A DNA stretch of 64,000 nt from Corynebacterium auris (GTDB lineage Bacteria; Actinomycetota; Actinomycetes; Mycobacteriales; Mycobacteriaceae): positions 248,001 to 312,000 of the forward strand of contig NZ_CP047047.1 of assembly GCF_030408575.1 (NCBI RefSeq), in the 5' to 3' direction. Made by a program: the position numbers and the translations under genes. The notes under the pieces were generated by a model. That model ran no database searches. It worked only from the letters and a program-made list of their open reading frames with translations, and was not told the origin of the DNA. Below, piece by piece: positions 57,659 to 64,000 of the stretch. The first letter of the stretch is position 1. The number at the start of each line of letters is the position of its first letter.

Positions 57659-59035
57659 GTGCACATCGCAATCATCGGCGCCGGCCTGGCGGGGCTGACC
57701 GCGGCCTACGAGCTGCGCGGCGCCGGCCACACCGTCGACGTCTACGAGGCCACCGAGCGCATCGGCGGCAAGCTCCATACCGTCGCCTTCGAGGCGGGGC
57801 CGACCGACATGGGCGCCGAGGCCTTCCTCGCGCGCCGCCGCGACGCCGTCGAGTTCTTCACCGAGCTCGGCCTGTCCGGCTCGCTCGTCGAGCCCTCGGG
57901 CCTCGGCTCGCTCGTCTACGTCGACGGCACCACCCGCGCCTTGCCGCGTGGCGGGGTCATGGGCATCCCCTCCTCCTCGGAGGGGGTCGCCCACCTCGTT
58001 TCTTCCGAGACCGCAGCGCGTATCGACGCCGAAAGCCAGCGTCCCGGCTTCACCTGGCAGCCCGGCGGCGACACGAACGTCGGCGCCCTCGTGCGCGAGC
58101 GCTACGGCGGCGACCTGGTGGATAATGTCGTCTCCGCACTGCTCGGCGGCGTCTACTCCTGCACCGCCGACGACCTCGGGCTGCGCGCCACCGTGCCGCA
58201 ACTCGCCGCGGAGCTCGACCGCCTTGCCGCCGCCGGGCCGGTGCACCTGTCCACTGCGGTGCGCAACCTCGAGCACGCCCGCGCGGAGCTGCCCACGGGC
58301 CAGGGGCCGGTGTTCGCCGCCTTCCGCGAGGGCTACCAGGAAGCCTACGAAGCGCTGGCGGAAAAATCCGGGGCGAACATCTACGTCGACGCCTTCATCT
58401 CCGGGGTGGAACGCGCCTCCGGGGGCTTCCGGTTGGCGGGGGGCAACGACACCGTCTACGAGCGCGTCATCCTCGCCGTGCCCGCGCCCACGGCCGCGCT
58501 GCTGCTGAAGAAGGTGGCCCCCGCGGCGGCCGAGGCGCTGAAACCGGTGAAGCTCGCCGATTCCGTGGTGGTGGGCATGCGCTTCGCCACCGACGAGGGC
58601 CTGCCCGACAACTCGGGCGTGCTCGTCGCCACCGGTGCGGACGACGTGCGCGCCAAGGCGTTCACGTTCTCCTCGCGCAAGTGGCCGCACCTCGCCGAGC
58701 GCGGCGGCGCGCTGGTGCGCGCCAGCTTCGGCCGCTTCGGCGACACCCTCGCCGTGCGCGCCAGCGAGGACGACCTCGTGGACTGGGCGCTCGACGACCT
58801 AGAGGAGATCACCGGCTTCGACGGCCGCGCCGCCGGCCCGGAGGAGATCTATGTCCAGCGCTGGCTCGGGGGCCTACCACGCTACGACGAGCACCACCTG
58901 GCCACCGTCGCCGCCGTCGAGAAGGAGCTCGATAAGGTGCCGGGCATAGCCGTGACCGGGGCGTGGGTCGGCGGCGTCGGCGTGCCCGCGGTCATCGCGC
59001 ACGCGCGCCGCGCCGCATACGGTGGGGTAGGTTAA
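57659..59035 (+). CDS. hemY: Coproporphyrinogen III / protoporphyrinogen oxidase (HemY type)
   Basis: A 458-residue FAD oxidase. Dinucleotide motif IIGAGLAGLTAAYELRGAG followed by VYEATERIGGKLHT; C-terminal GAWVGGVGVPAVIAHARRAA contacts FAD. In actinobacteria HemY oxidises coproporphyrinogen III to coproporphyrin III in the coproporphyrin-dependent haem route. GTG 57659, immediately after hemE. Its stop abuts the GTG of the DedA gene. Confidence 0.93.
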   Translation: MHIAIIGAGLAGLTAAYELRGAGHTVDVYEATERIGGKLHTVAFEAGPTDMGAEAFLARRRDAVEFFTELGLSGSLVEPSGLGSLVYVDGTTRALPRGGVMGIPSSSEGVAHLVSSETAARIDAESQRPGFTWQPGGDTNVGALVRERYGGDLVDNVVSALLGGVYSCTADDLGLRATVPQLAAELDRLAAAGPVHLSTAVRNLEHARAELPTGQGPVFAAFREGYQEAYEALAEKSGANIYVDAFISGVERASGGFRLAGGNDTVYERVILAVPAPTAALLLKKVAPAAAEALKPVKLADSVVVGMRFATDEGLPDNSGVLVATGADDVRAKAFTFSSRKWPHLAERGGALVRASFGRFGDTLAVRASEDDLVDWALDDLEEITGFDGRAAGPEEIYVQRWLGGLPRYDEHHLATVAAVEKELDKVPGIAVTGAWVGGVGVPAVIAHARRAAYGGVG

Positions 59036-59806
59036 GTGAGCATGCCGGAAGAAGAGAGCAACCACCCCCGCGAGGCCGTCGCCAGCCAGGAGCGCCCCGA
59101 GTCCGAGGCACCCGAGTGGTGGGAAGAGCCCGGGCTGCCGTGGAACACCAAACCGACCAAGGCGGACTACTGGTGCCTCGGCTGGTTCGGCTTCCTCGGG
59201 CTGTTCGGCCTGGCGATGATCCCCCTGCGGGCGTGGCTGCTCGGGCTCGACCCGCCGGTCATGCTGGCGCTGACCGGCTCGCGCATCGGCGCGGCGTCGA
59301 CAGGCGCCCTTGCATCCGTGGGCGAGGCGCCGTACTGGCTCGCCTTCCTGCTCATTGGCTCGCTCGTGGCCATCAAGTTCGACTGGGTCTACTGGTGGGC
59401 GGGCAAGCTGTGGGGCCGCGGCCTGCTTGACGTGCAGGCCCAGAACTCCACGCGGATGGCGCGCAACATCGAGCGGGTGGAGGGCTGGTTCCACCGCGTC
59501 GGCTGGGTCGGCATCTTCCTGGCGTACGTGCCGATTCCGCTGCCGATCGCATTCGTCGTCTTCGTCATGTGCGGCGCCACCGGGATGAGCGTGAAGAAAT
59601 TTATGCTGCTGAACTTCGTCGCGAAAACGGTGTGGTCGTTCCTCTACTTCGGACTCGGCTGGGTCATCGGCGAGCCCGTCGTGTTCGTCCTCGAGCAGTA
59701 CGCCAAGGTGGCCAACTGGGTCGCTATCGGCCTGCTCGTACTCGTGCTCGTGGGGGTGTTTCGCGGCAAGTCCCGCACGGCGCGGACGCTGCCGGCGGAC
59801 AACTAG
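59036..59806 (+). CDS. DedA/VTT-family membrane protein
   Basis: A 256-residue membrane protein with an acidic ~40-residue N-terminus and about five helices. The VTT-domain features are RVEGWFHRVGWVGIFLAYVP, IPLPIAFVVFVMCGATGMS and MLLNFVAKTVWSFLYFGLGW. DedA proteins act in lipid scrambling and membrane homeostasis. GTG 59036 follows the hemY stop directly; ATG 59042 is an alternative. Confidence 0.85.
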   Translation: MSMPEEESNHPREAVASQERPESEAPEWWEEPGLPWNTKPTKADYWCLGWFGFLGLFGLAMIPLRAWLLGLDPPVMLALTGSRIGAASTGALASVGEAPYWLAFLLIGSLVAIKFDWVYWWAGKLWGRGLLDVQAQNSTRMARNIERVEGWFHRVGWVGIFLAYVPIPLPIAFVVFVMCGATGMSVKKFMLLNFVAKTVWSFLYFGLGWVIGEPVVFVLEQYAKVANWVAIGLLVLVLVGVFRGKSRTARTLPADN

Positions 59807-59845
59807 GGTACCTGAACCGGCGCGGGGACGGGCCCGCTGCGCCTC

Positions 59846-59879
59846 AATCTGTGGATACCGCCAGCGTTATCCACAGATT
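59846..59879. repeat. Inverted repeat formed by two DnaA-box-like sequences
   Basis: AATCTGTGGATA (59846-59857) and TATCCACAGATT (59868-59879) are a perfect 12-base inverted repeat with a 10-base spacer. The right arm contains TTATCCACA (59867-59875), the exact DnaA-box consensus, and the left arm reads GTATCCACA on the minus strand. It could instead simply be a terminator stem for the DedA gene; there is no T-run after it. Confidence 0.6.
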
Positions 59880-59928
59880 CGGAAGGGGTGCGTTGTGCAG
59901 GGCAACCGCCTGTCCTAGCGTCGCGGGC

Positions 59929-61035
59929 ATGGACTCCTTCACCGAATTCCTCGGCCGCGCCAGGGGCGGCGTCGACGTACTAGAGCACTTCGACGCCCAC
60001 GTTGCGCTTGATGCGGGCGTAGACGCGGCCACGGTGCGGGCGTGGAAAACCGTCCACGCGGCCTACTTCGGTCCGACGCGCTACCGCAAGCAGCAGCGCA
60101 GCGCGCGGGAGCAGGCGCGGAAACGGCGCGCCTCCCTGGCCAAACTCGTTCTCATCGAGCGCCTTATCCGCCACATCGACGCGGCGGATCAGCGGTGGAA
60201 ACTACGCCGCCGCCTTCTCAACCTGAGCGGCAGGTGCGAAACGCTGCGGCGTCACGCAAAAAGTATCGTGCCCGCGAGGCAGCGCCCCCCGCGCCCCGCG
60301 GGGTTGTGGTGCGCGCCCACCTCGCGCGAGGGCATGCGCGAAATCCGCATCACCGCACCGGAACGCTTCGTCGCGGGCCTCGATTACGCGCTGCGCAGCC
60401 GCATCGACCGTGCCCGGCCCGCAGCGAAACAGATGCTCGACGCGTTCACCACGCTCGTGCGCGGCGGAGGCGGCGCCCCCGAAGGTGCCTACCGGCCCAT
60501 CGTCGCGGTGCCGGTCAGCGCCCTTTACTCAGTCCGGCGCGGCGTCACCGGCAGCGACATCCGCCTCATCGCCACCGACGGCACCAGCGTGAGCCTCGCT
60601 GAGCTCCTGAAGCACGATTTCGGTGAGGAGCTCGAAGTCGCGGCGTTCCACCCGGCGGAGGGGCCACTGGCGTTGTTCCGGGCGCACCGCCACGCGAACG
60701 CCCACCAGCGCGATCTTCTGAAAATGGCGCAGCCCGAGTGCTCCTGGGTCGCGTGCCATAGGCCCGCGGAGTCCTGCGACATGCACCACATCACCGCGTG
60801 GAGCAAGGGCGGTACAACGAACGTGGAAAACCTTGCGCCGCTGTGCTCGTTCCACAACAGCGTCAACGACGACGACCCCGCCCGACGCCGGTGGGGGCGC
60901 ATCGAAAACGTGGCCGGGCGGCCAACGTGGATCTCGCCGCGCGGTTACGCGGTGGCGAACACCACCGCGCATTCTGCCATGCAGATGCTGTTTGGGGATC
61001 CCCCGGACCCACCCGCTCCGGTCCCGCGCCCGTAG
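59929..61035 (+). CDS. HNH-endonuclease-signature protein, 13E12/DUF222-like family
   Basis: A 368-residue protein with a basic helical N-terminus and a C-terminal HNH motif: CSWVACHRPAESCDMHHITA then WSKGGTTNVENLAPLCSFHN. This is the layout of the 13E12-repeat HNH proteins that are scattered in many actinobacterial genomes. The catalytic His-His and the terminal Asn-type residues are kept. ATG 59929. Convergent with galK; not related to the haem genes, so possibly an inserted selfish gene. Confidence 0.82.
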   Translation: MDSFTEFLGRARGGVDVLEHFDAHVALDAGVDAATVRAWKTVHAAYFGPTRYRKQQRSAREQARKRRASLAKLVLIERLIRHIDAADQRWKLRRRLLNLSGRCETLRRHAKSIVPARQRPPRPAGLWCAPTSREGMREIRITAPERFVAGLDYALRSRIDRARPAAKQMLDAFTTLVRGGGGAPEGAYRPIVAVPVSALYSVRRGVTGSDIRLIATDGTSVSLAELLKHDFGEELEVAAFHPAEGPLALFRAHRHANAHQRDLLKMAQPECSWVACHRPAESCDMHHITAWSKGGTTNVENLAPLCSFHNSVNDDDPARRRWGRIENVAGRPTWISPRGYAVANTTAHSAMQMLFGDPPDPPAPVPRP

Positions 61036-61051
61036 GCTCCGCCGCCCGCGG

Positions 61052-62266
61052 TTACCAGACGCGCCGGGCCCCGTCCTGCGGTGCCGTGGCGTAGATCGTT
61101 GGCACGGGGTAGCCCTTGGCGGCGGTGGCGGCCTCGATGGCGGTGGCCACAGAGTCGGCGTCCGCGTCCGGGCACAGCGCGATGGTGGAACCGCCGAAGC
61201 CGCCGCCCGTGATCCGGGCGCCGACAGCGCCCGCCGCGCGGGCGGCCCGGCAGGCGGTGTCGAGCTCGTCCGGGACGACCTCGTAGTCGTCGCGCAGCGA
61301 GGCGTGGCTGGCGTTCATGAGCTCGCCGAGGCGGGCGATGTCGCCGGCCTTGAGTGCCGCGATGGCGGCCGCGGTGCGAGCGGTCTCGGAGTGCACGTGC
61401 CGGACGCGGCGGCGCACCACCTCTGGGTCGGCGCCCGCGCGCCCGGCGGCCCACGCGACCGTGCGCTGGACGACGTCGGCTTCGCGGAAGGTGCAGGCGA
61501 GGGAGGACGCAAGCTCGTCGATGAGCCCGCGGCGGGAGCCGTAACCCCCGGTGGCGTGGGAGTGCTCGACGTGGCTGTCGGCGACAAGGAGTGTGTGGCC
61601 GCGGAAATCGCAGGGCACCTGCTCGTGGGTGCTGGTCAAAAAGTCGAGCGCCAGAGCGTGGCCGGCGCGCCCGCGCACGACCGCGTTCTGGTCCAGACCG
61701 CCGGTGTTCGCGCCCACGTAGTGGTTCTCCGCGCGCATCGCGGCAGCGATGAGGTCGTCGGCGCTGGCGTTAAGGCCCCATAGCTCCCGCCCGGCCACCC
61801 CCACCGCGCACTCGAGCGCCGCCGAGCTGGACAGCCCGGACCCGAGGGGCACGTCGGAGACGACGGCGAGGTCCATGCCCTTCGCCGCAGCGCCCGTGCC
61901 CGTGCCGTCGAGAAGTGCGCGGAGCGTGCCCGCGATGTAGCCGCGCCAGTCCGGCAGGCAGCCGCGGGCGGGTGCGGGGACGAGATCGGAGAGGGAGAGG
62001 GAAGCGGCGAGGAGGTCCCCGCCCGGGGCGAGGGAAGCCATGCGCACCAGGCCGTCGCTTCGGCGGCGCGCGGCGACGGCGGTGGCCATCGAGGTGGCGA
62101 AGGGCAGGCAGAGGCCGTGGGCGTAGTCGACGTGGTCGCCGATGAGGTTGACGCGGCCGGGGGCCAGCCACACTCCCTCGGCGGCGTGGGAGCCGAAGTG
62201 GACGGCGAAAAGCGCGCGGGCGTCGGTGGCCAGCTGCTCCGGGCTGCGCGTTGTGCGGGCGATCAC
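61052..62266 (-). CDS. galK: Galactokinase
   Basis: A 404-residue GHMP kinase phosphorylating galactose. Galactokinase signature GRVNLIGDHVDYAHG (usual GEHTDY here GDHVDY), the ATP loop PLGSGLSSSAALECA, and ARITGGGFGGSTIAL. GTG 62266 overlaps the galT stop (GTGA), so it is translationally coupled; a longer frame upstream lies within galT and is rejected. Second gene of a galTK pair in the middle of the haem region. Confidence 0.92.
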   Translation of the reverse strand: MIARTTRSPEQLATDARALFAVHFGSHAAEGVWLAPGRVNLIGDHVDYAHGLCLPFATSMATAVAARRRSDGLVRMASLAPGGDLLAASLSLSDLVPAPARGCLPDWRGYIAGTLRALLDGTGTGAAAKGMDLAVVSDVPLGSGLSSSAALECAVGVAGRELWGLNASADDLIAAAMRAENHYVGANTGGLDQNAVVRGRAGHALALDFLTSTHEQVPCDFRGHTLLVADSHVEHSHATGGYGSRRGLIDELASSLACTFREADVVQRTVAWAAGRAGADPEVVRRRVRHVHSETARTAAAIAALKAGDIARLGELMNASHASLRDDYEVVPDELDTACRAARAAGAVGARITGGGFGGSTIALCPDADADSVATAIEAATAAKGYPVPTIYATAPQDGARRVW

Positions 62267-63348
62267 GTGTAGGCCCCCTTGAGCGTGGCGGCGATGGTTT
62301 CGGGCGTGGTGTCGCTGATCCACACGCCCATGCCGGATTCGCTGCCGGCGAGGTACTTCATGCGCCCGGGCGAGCGCATGAGGGAGAACAGCTGGAGGTG
62401 GAGACGGCCGTCCTCGGGGTTACCGACGGGTGCCTGGTTCCAGGCGGCGATGTAGGGGGTGCGCGTAATGCCCTCGAAGAACCGGTCGACGGCCCGGTAC
62501 AACCGGTCGAGGACCCCGGCCAGGTCGTCGCGCTCCGCGCCGGTGAGCTCGACGAAGGAGGGGACGTGGCGCCGCGGCATCACCATCGCCTCGAGCGGCC
62601 ACTTCGCGGCGGCCGGGGTGAAGACGACGAAGTGGTCCGTGGCCTCGATGACGCGTTCGCCGCAGCGCAGCTCCTCGGCGAGGATGGCGTCGAACAGGCT
62701 GGTCCCCGTTGCGGCGTGGGCCCGCGCCCGCGCGGCGATGGTCGCCATGCGCGGCGGGACGAAGGGGTAGGAGTAGATCTGTCCGTGCGGGTGGTGCAGG
62801 GTCACACCGATCTCTTCGCCGCGGTTTTCGAAGGGGAAGACGGCCTTGACCGTGTCGAGGGCGGACAGCTCGGCGGTGCGGTGGGCCCAGACGTCGATAA
62901 GCATGCGCTTGCGGGCGAGCGTGAGGTCCGCGAAGGAGCCGCTGGCGTCGGGCGTGAAGCAGACGACTTCGCAGCGGGCGGTCGCGGGCGCGGCCTCGAC
63001 GAGCCCGTCAAGGGAGGCGCCGCGCGAGGCCATGCTTAACGACGGAAAACGGTTCTCAAACACCACCACCTGGTAGTCCCCCTCCGGGATTTCGCTCGGT
63101 TTCTGGCCGGGCCGGGTGGGGGCGAGGGGGTCCTCGTTGGCCGGCGGGAGGAAGGTGCGGTTTTGGCGGTGCGCCGCGTAGACGGCCCATTCGCCGGTGA
63201 GGGGGTCCCGGCGCATGGAGGACTCGGTGTGAACCCGGGGCAGGCCGCGCTCGTCGGTGGCGGTGCGGTCGGCGGTGCCGGGTTCGTCGAAGTACATCAG
63301 CTCGCGCCCGTCGGACAGTGTGGTGCGGGTGATCTTGAGGTCGTTCAC
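62263..63348 (-). CDS. galT: Galactose-1-phosphate uridylyltransferase
   Basis: A 361-residue Leloir enzyme exchanging UMP between UDP-glucose and galactose-1-phosphate. Active-site HPHGQ with His186, His188 and Gln190, preceded by VFENRFPSLSM; metal-type residues in the RRDPLTGEWAVYAAHRQNR start. GTG 63348 is chosen because it immediately precedes the conserved N-terminus; a longer frame to 63912 runs antisense to hemL. Divergent from hemL across 111 bp. Confidence 0.92.
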   Translation of the reverse strand: MNDLKITRTTLSDGRELMYFDEPGTADRTATDERGLPRVHTESSMRRDPLTGEWAVYAAHRQNRTFLPPANEDPLAPTRPGQKPSEIPEGDYQVVVFENRFPSLSMASRGASLDGLVEAAPATARCEVVCFTPDASGSFADLTLARKRMLIDVWAHRTAELSALDTVKAVFPFENRGEEIGVTLHHPHGQIYSYPFVPPRMATIAARARAHAATGTSLFDAILAEELRCGERVIEATDHFVVFTPAAAKWPLEAMVMPRRHVPSFVELTGAERDDLAGVLDRLYRAVDRFFEGITRTPYIAAWNQAPVGNPEDGRLHLQLFSLMRSPGRMKYLAGSESGMGVWISDTTPETIAATLKGAYT

Positions 63349-63459
63349 GTCAGTCAGCTGCTTCCAGTGGTGTGGGTCAAGGTGGCGGTGCCCACCCTTA
63401 AGGGTATCGCCCGTGCTGGGCGCGTTGGGCCGGGCGCGGGCGACGGATAGACTTGCCCC

Positions 63460-64000
63460 ATGATTGAAACGTCCTCTCGCACAGCACGTTCCGCCGAGCT
63501 CTTCGCCCGCGCACAGCAGCTGATCCCGGGCGGGGTGAACTCTCCGGTGCGCGCCTTCGGCTCGGTCGGGGGCCAGACCCGCTTCATCGACAGGGCCGCG
63601 GGCAGCACGCTGTACGACGTCGACGGCAACGCCTACGTCGACCTCGTGAACTCCTGGGGGCCGATGATCCACGGCAACGCGCGCCCCGAAATCGCGGAGG
63701 CTGTTCAGAAAGCCCTGGTCAACGGGTTGTCGTTCGGCGCCCCCACCGAGGCGGAGGTGGAGCTCGCGGAGCTGATCGTGGAGCGCACCTCCGTCGAGCA
63801 GGTGCGCATGGTCAACTCGGGCACCGAGGCGACGATGAGCGCGGTGCGCCTGGCGCGCGGCTACACGGGCCGGCCGAAGGTGATCAAGTTCGAGGGCTGC
63901 TACCACGGCCATGTCGATGCGCTGCTCGCCGCGGCGGGCTCGGGGGTGGCCACCTTCGCGCTGCCGGACTCGCCGGGGGTGACCGGCGCGCAGGCGGCGG
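63460..64000 (+). CDS. hemL: Glutamate-1-semialdehyde 2,1-aminomutase, 5' part
   Basis: The first 180 residues of a PLP enzyme converting glutamate-1-semialdehyde to 5-aminolevulinate, the step after Hem[57 protein letters not shown] and [13 protein letters not shown] are characteristic. ATG 63460. The catalytic Lys region lies beyond the window. Separated from the other hem genes by the HNH and galTK genes. Confidence 0.94.
   Translation, partial: MIETSSRTARSAELFARAQQLIPGGVNSPVRAFGSVGGQTRFIDRAAGSTLYDVDGNAYVDLVNSWGPMIHGNARPEIAEAVQKALVNGLSFGAPTEAEVELAELIVERTSVEQVRMVNSGTEATMSAVRLARGYTGRPKVIKFEGCYHGHVDALLAAAGSGVATFALPDSPGVTGAQAA

Noticed and set aside
59569-59928. Upstream extension of the HNH gene into the DedA gene
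   Set aside because: It would overlap DedA out of frame and reads Arg/Gly-rich nonsense; ATG 59929 opens directly into the protein core.

Overview
The window is chromosomal DNA from a high-G+C, mycolate-containing actinobacterium, almost certainly a Corynebacterium. The evidence is two secreted mycolyltransferases, mycothiol glycosyltransferase mshA, RamB next to sdhCAB, a 33-residue bS22 ribosomal protein, and a gene order (rmlB ... lpd ... ramB-sdhCAB ... murB ... fadD ... mshA-gpmA-senX3-regX3 ... proC ... hemACDB ... hemEYL) that, from memory, resembles C. glutamicum. The species cannot be fixed from sequence alone.

Region A (1-10172) is accessory. It opens with a copper-resistance cluster: a CPH-type copper ATPase (3' end outside the window), a CopZ-like carrier, the CopSR two-component system, a CueP lipoprotein, a multicopper oxidase broken by a frameshift and an in-frame stop, and the 5' part of a TlpA-like thioredoxin lipoprotein. 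A decayed IS3-family element (about 7325-8400) joins the cut-off tlpA to the 3' end of a polymorphic-toxin gene. Two paralogous presumed immunity genes and a frameshifted SUKH immunity pseudogene follow. A CsoR-type palindrome and a CopR-type direct repeat are readable.

Region B (10173-18323) is mainly envelope: rmlB, a flippase-like membrane protein, an M1 aminopeptidase, two mycolyltransferases with a 36-residue peptide gene between them, then lpd. Region C (18340-30904) has a SRPBCC protein, ramB, sdhCAB, several conserved membrane or unknown proteins, an LmeA-like protein, a methyltransferase and murB. Region D (30901-36796) holds three fadD-type acyl-CoA ligase genes with a macro-domain gene between them. 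Region E (36997-47695) carries a MinD/ParA-like ATPase, mshA, gpmA, senX3-regX3, ppx, proC, a small HTH protein, bS22, a HAD phosphatase and a thioredoxin-fold protein.

Region F (47745-64000) is a haem-biosynthesis block: hemA-hemC, a CobA-like/HemD fusion, hemB, two small membrane proteins, a P-type ATPase-like protein that has lost its catalytic residues, hemE, hemY, a DedA protein, then an HNH (13E12-type) protein, galKT on the other strand, and the start of hemL. The pathway runs from glutamyl-tRNA to coproporphyrin. The pseudo-ATPase with its two membrane partners is the least explained conserved-looking system here; the copper/toxin junction is the clearest sign of recent rearrangement. 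No tRNA, rRNA or CRISPR array was seen.
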